DNA of 13,791 nt, taken from contig CAZGSQ010000104.1 of assembly GCA_964528535.1 (NCBI GenBank), positions 1 through 13,791 of the forward strand, given 5' to 3'. A program made the translations under genes and the position numbers. The DNA is from CAINVV01 sp964528535 (lineage in GTDB: Bacteria; Bacteroidota; Bacteroidia; Bacteroidales; Prolixibacteraceae). The stretch's first letter is position 1; the number at the start of each line of letters is the position of its first letter. Below, one piece after another: positions 1 through 6,099 of the stretch. The notes beneath the pieces were generated by a model that searched no databases, had not been told where the DNA came from, and worked only from the letters and a program-made list of their open reading frames with translations.

Positions 1-13
1 GCTCTTCCGATCT
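1..13. other. Illumina adapter remnant (artefact)
   Basis: The first 13 bases, GCTCTTCCGATCT, are identical to the 3' end shared by the Illumina TruSeq read 1 and read 2 adapters. The orientation (adapter 3' end followed by insert) is what an untrimmed read start would give. This is library sequence left at a contig end and should be trimmed. A chance match of 13 bases exactly at the edge is very unlikely. The reading frame of the adjacent gene stays open through it, so automatic annotation could add about four false residues to that protein. Confidence 0.95.
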
Positions 14-332
14 GGACATCCGGATTAGTCGGCTCCAGCTCTTCCAGTTGTTTCAGGAGCAGAATGGCCTTTGGAAGTTTGAGCTGTGAAAGGTAAATAT
101 GTGCTTTCTTAATTTTGACAATCATGGAGTTGGGATGCTGCCGGAGTGCTATTTCACAGGCCTGTAAAGCATTCGAAAATTGGCTTTTGTCGATGTATTG
201 ATCGGCGATAAACTCAAAGTCAGCCACATCAAAGAATTCGGTCCTCTGTTCAGTCAGCATCTGTTTGTAACGCTTCAAAACTGCGGCAAATTCTTTGTTA
301 TCGAAATTATCCCCGGATTCTTCCCACATCAT
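14..332 (-). CDS. TPR-repeat protein, truncated at its C-terminus by the contig end
   Basis: This is the N-terminal part (about 106 residues) of a tetratricopeptide-like protein; the rest is lost at the contig end. It starts MMWEESGDNFDNKEFAAVLK and is acidic at first. A helical-pair pattern follows: a DFEFIADQYIDKSQFSNALQ segment, then ALRQHPNS, and then a second repeat around the ILLLKQLEELEPTNP segment, with the Tyr/Ala/Pro spacing of TPR units. Bacteroidota commonly encode TPR proteins with this kind of start, and they usually act as protein-interaction scaffolds; the specific role is unknown. Two tandem ATG codons (330-332 and 327-329) could both serve as start. It lies 41 bases after the stop of the DUF4301 gene on the same strand, so the two are probably co-transcribed. 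No signal peptide is seen. Confidence 0.8.
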
Positions 333-373
333 CTTGAATGTCTTAAAATCGGTACAAAGTTAATAAAATTGGC

Positions 374-1918
374 TTAAAGAGGCTGATGTTCTGCTCTTAA
401 AAGATCGTTTACTGTCTTTACAGGGTTGAAAGTAACTGGTGGAACTTCCACGAAAATGGTGATCCAGTCAGACATGGCTCCATTCCAAAGTCCCGGAAGT
501 TCTTGTGCCTTAAGAGGTTTGCCATCTTTCGATTTGTAAGAGATAAATCCTGTCTCCGGATCCCTGAAATCGGGCAGATGGAATTTTTCTCCTTTGTAAT
601 TTCTGACGCCGCACACAAGATCCACAGGGTTGAAGTGGGTCGCGTGCGATGCGATGAGCGCCTGGACAGGATCTTTCAGATCGATCTGACTGCTTTCCAC
701 CACCTGCAGCGTAGTGGTACCATCAGGCTGGATCGCCCAAAAAGGCCCGCCACCGGGCTCTCCTTCGTTTTTGACCATCCCGCACACCCGGATCGGCCTG
801 TTTAGTTTTGTCTTAAGGTATTTGATTTTGGCTTCAGCATCTGTCAGCGGGAGATTCCCGGTAGGAGTTGTTGATAACTCTTTGGCTAAAAATTGAAGGA
901 TGGCGTCAACTTCTGAATCTGAAACTTGGGATGCATCTTCGAGTAGTAAAAGGTAATTAAAAATCTGTTGCTGCAGGTTGAGTAACAAGCCTGCAATGGC
1001 TTTTTTGTAGCGGATGGTCTCCTCCTTGAGCCTGTCGGGAACCACGTTGTCGATGTTTTTGACGAAGACGAGATCTGCCTGAAGGTCGTTCAAATTTTCC
1101 AGCAAGGCCCCATGACCACCAGGCCGGAAGAGCAATTTCTCTTCCGAAGTACGGAAAGGTGCGTTGTTTTCGTCTACCGCGATGGTGTCTGTCGAAGGTT
1201 TTTGTTCTGAGTAAGAGATGTTGTACCTGACTTCGTATCTTTTTTCGAGTTCCGAAGCGGACGTTTCACATTTTCGTTTGAACAAGGGGAGATGTTCTGG
1301 CGAAACCGTAAAATGGAGTCTGACTTCGCCATGTGCATCAGTGCCATAGAGCGCTCCCTCAACAAGATGTTCTTCCGCAGGGGTGCGGCTTACTCCGGCA
1401 TAGGTGTGAAAATCGAGCAATCCTTTGGGCAGAAAACCATAATTTAAACCTTCCGGGGAAAGCACAGCCTTCAGTATCTCGAGGTATTTATAGGTACCGC
1501 AAGGATGAACAAGTGTTCCGATTGACTTTGAGAGTGCAGGATAGAAAGCGAAATCTGAGAGCCTTTCGAAAAACTGACCGACGCTTTTGTGCCTGGGATT
1601 TTCAAGAAGAGCGGCAGCCTCCTGGTTGGTGGAGGCTTCTTCCTGAAAAGTAAAAAGCGATTGAAACATCCTGCTTGCGGCACCTGAAGCCGGAACAAAC
1701 TTCACCGGTACAGTTCCTTTGGCCAGCTGATCCTCATAGAAGGTCACCCACTTTTCGCATTCATTCTCTGTAAGTCTTGTAATTCCAGAACCGATACCGG
1801 CTGCTTCAACGGTCTTCAGAAAGGGGAATCCTTTCTGAAAATGGGCTATCTGGTTCAGAATTTCATCGAGGTTACTGCCTCTTTCGGTGATCTGCTTTTC
1901 GTCGGTCGCTGTAAACAT
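374..1918 (-). CDS. DUF4301 family protein, nucleotidyltransferase-like
   Basis: A 514-residue protein that I recognise as DUF4301, a family found mainly in Bacteroidota and without an assigned function. Several motifs recall sugar-nucleotide pyrophosphorylases of the UDPGP/UAP1 type. A small-residue loop, VPASGAASRMF, lies at about residues 75-85, where these enzymes have their nucleotide-binding Gly-rich loop. LPKGLLDFH is at about 163-171, RPGGHGALLENL at about 265-276, and FVKNIDN at about 285-291. The last two resemble the PGGHG and (N)xDN signatures around the sugar and metal sites. A role in activating or binding sugar phosphates is therefore plausible, but this is inference from motifs. 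No signal peptide or membrane segment is seen, so it should be cytoplasmic. It is the first gene of a likely two-gene minus-strand unit with the TPR gene, and divergent from the radical SAM gene at 2064. Confidence 0.85.
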   Translation of the reverse strand: MFTATDEKQITERGSNLDEILNQIAHFQKGFPFLKTVEAAGIGSGITRLTENECEKWVTFYEDQLAKGTVPVKFVPASGAASRMFQSLFTFQEEASTNQEAAALLENPRHKSVGQFFERLSDFAFYPALSKSIGTLVHPCGTYKYLEILKAVLSPEGLNYGFLPKGLLDFHTYAGVSRTPAEEHLVEGALYGTDAHGEVRLHFTVSPEHLPLFKRKCETSASELEKRYEVRYNISYSEQKPSTDTIAVDENNAPFRTSEEKLLFRPGGHGALLENLNDLQADLVFVKNIDNVVPDRLKEETIRYKKAIAGLLLNLQQQIFNYLLLLEDASQVSDSEVDAILQFLAKELSTTPTGNLPLTDAEAKIKYLKTKLNRPIRVCGMVKNEGEPGGGPFWAIQPDGTTTLQVVESSQIDLKDPVQALIASHATHFNPVDLVCGVRNYKGEKFHLPDFRDPETGFISYKSKDGKPLKAQELPGLWNGAMSDWITIFVEVPPVTFNPVKTVNDLLRAEHQPL

Positions 1919-2039
1919 GGTTTTCGATATTTCGATTGGTTGAATTTAGGGAATTGAAACTCATTTCAAAAACAAATCATCTTAAATAAAGAATAATTTT
2001 ATACACATTCGCGTGTTCATTAAAATCTAATGCTTCTGC

Positions 2040-2047
2040 TATTTTTG
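2040..2047 (+). promoter_or_regulatory. Bacteroidota-type -7 element for the YhcC-like gene
   Basis: TATTTTTG matches the TAnnTTTG -7 consensus of Bacteroidota primary sigma-factor promoters. It lies 16 bases before the ATG at 2064, so the leader would be very short. No clear TTTG -33 element is seen at the usual distance. Confidence 0.45.
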
Positions 2048-2063
2048 TCCTCAAATTAAATCC

Positions 2064-3017
2064 ATGTCAGATAGAGAATTTCCCTGGGGAGGTACCAAGC
2101 GTTACAACGATTATTCTGCCTATTTCAGGAGAAGATTCGAAGGCCGTGTGCAGAAAATCTCGCTGGATGCAGGATTTACTTGTCCAAACAGGGATGGTTC
2201 ACGTGGAACTGGCGGGTGCACCTATTGCAACAATGCCAGTTTTAATCCTGATTATTGTCGCCTGGAGCAGAATATTTCGGCTCAAATTGTCAAGGGTATC
2301 TCCTTCTTTTCAGCAAAGTATCCCACCATGCAGTACCTGGCCTATTTTCAGGCATACAGCAATACCTATGCCCCGCTTGAAGTGCTGCGTCAGGCTTACG
2401 AAGAGGCACTGCGTCATCCGGGAGTAGTCGGACTCGTTGTTGCTACCCGTCCGGATTGTCTAAGTGATGCCGTACTCGATTTGTTGTCGGAGTTCGCAGG
2501 ACATTGCTATGTTTCCATTGAACTTGGCGTGGAAAGTTTTAAAGAGGAGACACTCGTGCGTATTAACCGCGGTCATACAGTCGCCGAGTCTGTTTTGGCC
2601 ATTCATCGGATCGCTGAAAGGAACATCGACAATTGTATTCACCTCATCCTTGGACTTCCAGGTGAGCATGATTCAGATTTGATGCAACAAGCCATCACTA
2701 TTTCCAAACTACCCGTTCAAAGCATCAAATTGCACCAAATGCAAATCCACAAAGGGACCAGGCTTGCTGTCGATTTTAAAAATAATCCTGAAGCATTTAA
2801 TCTTTTCGAAGTAGAACAATATGCCGATGTGGTGGTTCGATTTCTTGAACTGCTTTCCCCCGAAATCATCGTACAGCGGTTTGTAAGTTCGGCACCAGCC
2901 GGCATGGTGATTGGTCCAAACTGGGGTTTAAAGAACTATGAATTTGTGGCGAAGGTAGAGAAATTGCTGGCTGTCAGAGATACTTGGCAGGGGAGAAATG
3001 TGGTGATTGGTAGATGA
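2064..3017 (+). CDS. TIGR01212 family radical SAM protein (YhcC-like)
   Basis: A 317-residue radical SAM protein of the TIGR01212 group, whose E. coli member is YhcC. The N-terminal block FTCPNRDGSRGTGGCTYC (residues 38-55) contains Cys40, Cys52 and Cys55. This unusual Cys-x11-Cys-x2-Cys spacing replaces the common CxxxCxxC and is typical of the family; the three Cys would bind the 4Fe-4S cluster that cleaves S-adenosylmethionine. Further family features are SIELGVESF (about 151-159), which includes the SAM-site glutamate region, and LILGLPGEHDSDL (about 194-206). The length is normal for the family. The substrate and physiological role are not known to me. It is a cytoplasmic single gene, divergent from DUF4301 and convergent with the M16 pair. 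A -7 element sits just upstream, and the start gives the expected N-terminus. Confidence 0.9.
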   Translation: MSDREFPWGGTKRYNDYSAYFRRRFEGRVQKISLDAGFTCPNRDGSRGTGGCTYCNNASFNPDYCRLEQNISAQIVKGISFFSAKYPTMQYLAYFQAYSNTYAPLEVLRQAYEEALRHPGVVGLVVATRPDCLSDAVLDLLSEFAGHCYVSIELGVESFKEETLVRINRGHTVAESVLAIHRIAERNIDNCIHLILGLPGEHDSDLMQQAITISKLPVQSIKLHQMQIHKGTRLAVDFKNNPEAFNLFEVEQYADVVVRFLELLSPEIIVQRFVSSAPAGMVIGPNWGLKNYEFVAKVEKLLAVRDTWQGRNVVIGR

Positions 3018-3198
3018 ATTGAGGTGTTGATTGTTGCATGAAATACCCTTGGTTTCGGAATCTCCAACCGAGATGATTGTAATCTCAGGGCAGTAGCTTC
3101 GCTGATCTTCGATTCCATCCGGCCATTCAAAAGTAAATTATAAACAGCTGAAAGATAGCAACTTCACATCAACGAATCAACTAATCCTTACCTCAATT
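3017..3198. repeat. Inverted pair of TTGA-rich elements in a convergent intergenic spacer
   Basis: Both converging genes are followed, each on its own strand, by a similar element. After the plus-strand stop, 3017-3040 reads AATTGAGGT and then GTTGATTGTTGCATG. On the minus strand, 3198-3190 reads AATTGAGGT, and 3181-3167 reads GTTGATTCGTTGATG. The first block is identical in both copies; the second differs by single-base insertions. The copies are therefore inverted about 125 bases apart. Between them are small alternative stem-loops: 3048-3054 with 3066-3072, and 3070-3074 with 3082-3086. None is followed by a convincing T-tract. The spacer holds no credible gene. The elements could be a dispersed repeat or part of transcript 3' ends. 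Confidence 0.4.
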
Positions 3199-3216
3199 AA
3201 TCTGTACATCAGCACA

Positions 3217-4497
3217 TCATCTCTTTCCCGCAGCAACCGTATACATGGTTTCAGGATCGAGATAGATGCGTGCGAGTTCCCTGATCTGTTCGGAGGTAGT
3301 AGATTTGATGGTGTGGATGATTTGATCGAAATAACCAACTTCGAGTCCGGCTTCATAAAGGGAGGAAAAGCTTTGGGAGCGGGCAAACGGACCGTCAAAG
3401 TCCTCGAGCATCCGTCCTAAAAGGAAGCTACGGAGTGGTTCGAGCTCCGATTCCGGGACCAGATCTTCGCGCAGACGCTGCATCTCAAAGAAGATTTCGC
3501 GGATGGCTTCTTCTGTCTTTTCTGACGTTACCTCTGCATGGACCATGAAAATTGCGTCTCGAACAAAGGAGACCACCGAGGCATGTATCCCGTATGTGAG
3601 CCCTTTCTCTTCGCGTAAATTGCTCATCAGCCTCGAACCAAAATAGCCTCCCAGGACGGTGGTGAGCAATTTTAAGCCGGCTGAATCGGGGTGGTGCTGG
3701 GTGGGTACCCTTTTCCCTATCGTGATGGCATTCTGATTGGCATTTTCCCGTTCTACAAACAGCGTGCGCTCCGAAGAACTGACAACCATCGGTTGGTCTT
3801 TCTTGAATGGGAAGGGTGTTCCCCATCCGGCTCCAAAATTTTGAACTATCATTTTTTGCACCTCTTCGTCCACGTCACCCGAGGCGAAAAGGGTTGCATT
3901 GGCGGAATAATAATGGCGCAGATAATGGCTTTTGGCGCCTTCGAGGGTTACATTGTCGTAAGCATCGGGTGATGAGATGGGGGCATAAGGATGACCGCCG
4001 CCCATCAGAGCCCTCAGAAAGTTCCGCTGCGCCACCAATCCAACTTTTTCGGCATCAACCAGCGCCCGCTGCTTCCTTTTTTGTCTTGTGATTTCGAATT
4101 CGTGCTCGGGAAAAGATGCGTCCCGAATGATCTCGGCCAGGAGAGGAATCAGGTGCGGCAGATGCTTTTTTAACGAGAGGAGGGAGATGTAATTGTTGTC
4201 GAAATAGGGAATGGAGCTGAGCTGAGCACCGTAGAAATCGATCCTGTCGGCAATTTGGCGGGCGCTCTTTTCGTGGGTTCCTTCGGAAATCATGGAGGCT
4301 GCCATCATGCTCTCGAGTCTGGAGCTTTCGTACCAGGTACCTCCCTTGAAACTGAAATCCAGCTTGACCACCTCCTGAGTTCCACCGTAAAGTGTAAAAA
4401 ATGAGGTGCCTCCCGGCATAAGCTGATGGATTGGTTCGACAAAATCAATTTTTTCGACAGAATGTACGGGTGGGGCAATTTTTCTGAATGAGCTCAT
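3217..4497 (-). CDS. M16 family peptidase, non-catalytic R/Y subunit
   Basis: A 426-residue M16 (pitrilysin/insulinase-type) protein that lacks the zinc motif. The position where HxxEH should lie reads MMAASMISEGTHEKSA (about 64-79), without the paired histidines. It keeps the other half of the active site: GGYFGSRLMSNLREEKGLTY (283-302) carries the Arg295/Tyr302 pair which, in two-subunit M16B peptidases, binds the substrate peptide. It should therefore pair with the HxxEH subunit encoded immediately upstream, and not act alone. The start codon at 4495-4497 overlaps the stop codon of that gene (4494-4496) in an ATGA arrangement, which suggests translational coupling and equal production. No signal peptide is visible, so the complex is probably cytoplasmic. 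Length and the two-domain layout are normal for the family. Confidence 0.93.
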   Translation of the reverse strand: MSSFRKIAPPVHSVEKIDFVEPIHQLMPGGTSFFTLYGGTQEVVKLDFSFKGGTWYESSRLESMMAASMISEGTHEKSARQIADRIDFYGAQLSSIPYFDNNYISLLSLKKHLPHLIPLLAEIIRDASFPEHEFEITRQKRKQRALVDAEKVGLVAQRNFLRALMGGGHPYAPISSPDAYDNVTLEGAKSHYLRHYYSANATLFASGDVDEEVQKMIVQNFGAGWGTPFPFKKDQPMVVSSSERTLFVERENANQNAITIGKRVPTQHHPDSAGLKLLTTVLGGYFGSRLMSNLREEKGLTYGIHASVVSFVRDAIFMVHAEVTSEKTEEAIREIFFEMQRLREDLVPESELEPLRSFLLGRMLEDFDGPFARSQSFSSLYEAGLEVGYFDQIIHTIKSTTSEQIRELARIYLDPETMYTVAAGKR

Positions 4498-5744
4498 CGT
4501 TTTGAATTTGGTTGGGAGAGATAATTCAGTGTGTTTCGGTTCCCTTTGCGGAAGAGCTCCCGGGCAGTGACTTGAAGATCTTCTGCAGTGATGTTTGTGT
4601 AGAGTTCTGCCTGGCGGTTGATCTCAGAGGCATCGCCCATAATCTCGAAAGAGGCCAGCTGAATGGCTTTTTCGAGATATCCTATCTCGTTTAGCAACAG
4701 GTCTGATTCGACCCTGTTCTTGACCTTCTCCAATTCGTAGGCAGAGATAGGTGTTTCGGCTGTTGCCAGGATCTCTTCGAGCATCTTCTCTCTTGCCAGG
4801 TCAATGTTCACACCCGGAGAGGCTTTCCCGGTAGCGACAAAAAGTCCGGGCTCATTTTCTCCGGAGAGATAAGCATCGGCTTCTGTGAACAGTTTCTGTT
4901 CTTTCACCAGCTTGACTTCAAACCTGGACGAACTTCCATTCGAAAGTATATCAGAAAGAAGATCAAGGACATAGAAGTTTTTTTCTTTCCTGCTTCCCAT
5001 GTGCCACGCCACATAAAAGGTATCAATGGGAACCTCCCTGAAAACAGTCAATTCCCTGTCAGTTAGCTGGAGTGGCTCGGGTTGAAGTGGATAGGGTGCA
5101 ATCTGCCTGGAAGGGATATCGCCAAACCACTTCGCAGCCAGCTTGAATGCCTCTGTGGGTAAAATGTTTCCGCTGATTACCAAAACAGCATTGTTGGGGG
5201 CATAATGGTGGAAGAAAAAATCTTTCACCTCCTCCAGTGTAGCAGATGCGATGTGCTCGGGTACCAGGCCGATCGTTGGCCAGCGGTAAGGATGAACCTT
5301 GTAGGCGAGATCACGCAAAAGGTGCCAGACATCTCCGTAGGGTCTGTTGAGGTTTCGTTGTCTGAACTCCTCGATCACTACCTTCTTTTGAATATCGAGC
5401 CCTTTTTTGGAAAACTTCGGTCCTATCATTCTGTCCGATTCAAGCCACAACGCTGTTTCTATGTTGTTGGCCGGCAGGGTAATGTAATAATTGGTAAGGT
5501 CGTTGGAGGTGAAGGCATTGTTGGCCCCTCCGGCACGCTGAACAGCAGTGTCGAAGTCTGCCACCTGTGCAGATCCTGCAAAGGTCAGGTGCTCAAAAAG
5601 ATGTGCAAATCCGGTCCGGTTAGGATCCTCATGTTTTGATCCCACATGGTAACCTACATTAACTGCCACAAATGGCGTGCTGCGATCCGTGTGAACGATG
5701 ACAGACAGACCATTTTCCAGTGTAATTTTCTCAAATTGAATCAT
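4494..5744 (-). CDS. M16 family zinc peptidase, catalytic subunit
   Basis: A 416-residue M16B zinc metallopeptidase. The inverted zinc motif HLFEH lies at residues 48-52: His48 and His52 bind zinc and Glu51 is the catalytic base. A downstream glutamate in KKVVIEEF (Glu125 or Glu126) is the likely third zinc ligand. The family sequences around FAHLFEHLTFAGS and GGANNAFTSNDLTNYY are intact. In the C-terminal half, where the partner has its Arg/Tyr pair, this protein reads FEVKLVKEQKLFTEADA and lacks the tyrosine. The two halves of the active site are thus divided between the two genes. It is first in the pair and overlaps the next gene by 3 bases. No signal peptide is seen. The complex would degrade peptides or unfolded polypeptides; the natural substrate cannot be told from sequence. 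A candidate promoter lies about 60 bases upstream. Confidence 0.95.
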   Translation of the reverse strand: MIQFEKITLENGLSVIVHTDRSTPFVAVNVGYHVGSKHEDPNRTGFAHLFEHLTFAGSAQVADFDTAVQRAGGANNAFTSNDLTNYYITLPANNIETALWLESDRMIGPKFSKKGLDIQKKVVIEEFRQRNLNRPYGDVWHLLRDLAYKVHPYRWPTIGLVPEHIASATLEEVKDFFFHHYAPNNAVLVISGNILPTEAFKLAAKWFGDIPSRQIAPYPLQPEPLQLTDRELTVFREVPIDTFYVAWHMGSRKEKNFYVLDLLSDILSNGSSSRFEVKLVKEQKLFTEADAYLSGENEPGLFVATGKASPGVNIDLAREKMLEEILATAETPISAYELEKVKNRVESDLLLNEIGYLEKAIQLASFEIMGDASEINRQAELYTNITAEDLQVTARELFRKGNRNTLNYLSQPNSKR

Positions 5745-5805
5745 AAAAGACTACAATGAACCAAAAAATCCAATTGGGACCTGGATTTTCAGGTAAATAT
5801 TTTGC

Positions 5806-5813
5806 CAAAGATA
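5806..5813 (-). promoter_or_regulatory. -7 element for the M16 peptidase operon
   Basis: Read on the minus strand this is TATCTTTG, an exact match to the TAnnTTTG consensus. It lies 61 bases before the ATG at 5744. No well-placed TTTG -33 element is seen, so the call rests on the -7 match and its position. Confidence 0.45.
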
Positions 5814-6007
5814 GCGATTCATTCCGGATGCAGGATTCACAAAATGCATTGAACAGGAAAAGGTTAGTAATTTTCATGAGCTTTAAATCATTTTTTTTGA
5901 CACGATTGTTTTTATACAGTACAAATAACTATCAACCTGTTCTATAACATTAAAAAAATCGGAAAGAGGATTGATTTATTGGTAAACTCGCAAAATGTAA
6001 AGACCAA

Positions 6008-6043
6008 CCGAAAGAATGATGGCTACATTGGTTTCATTCTCGG
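6008..6043. promoter_or_regulatory. Inverted repeat next to the lyase promoter, possible operator
   Basis: CCGAAAGAATG (6008-6018) is the inverted partner of CATTCTCGG (6035-6043) with two extra bases in the left arm and 16 bases between. The right arm ends 1 base before the -7 element. A second, nested inverted pair is ACCAA (6003-6007) with TTGGT (6028-6032). The position is right for a regulator that controls promoter access, but no known box is recognised and no regulator gene is adjacent. Confidence 0.3.
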
Positions 6044-6044
6044 A

Positions 6045-6052
6045 TATTTTTG
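6045..6052 (+). promoter_or_regulatory. -7 element for the tryptophanase-family lyase
   Basis: TATTTTTG matches TAnnTTTG exactly. It lies 47 bases before the ATG at 6100, giving a leader of about 40 bases. A TTG at 6028-6030 could be the -33 element, though its 14-base spacing is shorter than usual. Confidence 0.5.
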
Positions 6053-6099
6053 CCCTATTTACTTATGAACAGAAATAATTCATCCTATTTTATTTAACA

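Larger units (their letters stand above)
5745..6099. other. Divergent intergenic region with promoters for the M16 pair and the lyase
   Basis: This 355-base A/T-rich spacer separates the minus-strand peptidase pair from the plus-strand lyase and holds no credible gene. It contains one TAnnTTTG element for each direction, a small stem-loop in the predicted peptidase leader (ACCTG at 5779-5783 with CAGGT at 5790-5794, 6-base loop), and an inverted repeat just before the lyase -7 element. There is a run of eight T around 5890-5897. I see no leader peptide of the tnaC type and no recognisable riboswitch. Confidence 0.6.

Noticed and set aside
5756..5947. 63-codon open frame on the plus strand in the divergent spacer
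   Set aside because: It overlaps the predicted peptidase promoter, has no promoter of its own or motif, and lies in A/T-rich non-coding-like sequence.
5996..6001. TGTAAA half-site reminiscent of a TyrR box before the lyase
   Set aside because: The second half TTTACA is absent at the right spacing, and TyrR is an enterobacterial regulator not expected in Bacteroidota.
6059..6099. tnaC-like leader peptide before the tryptophanase-family gene
   Set aside because: The predicted leader is only about 40 bases and contains no short open frame with a Trp codon and suitable spacing.
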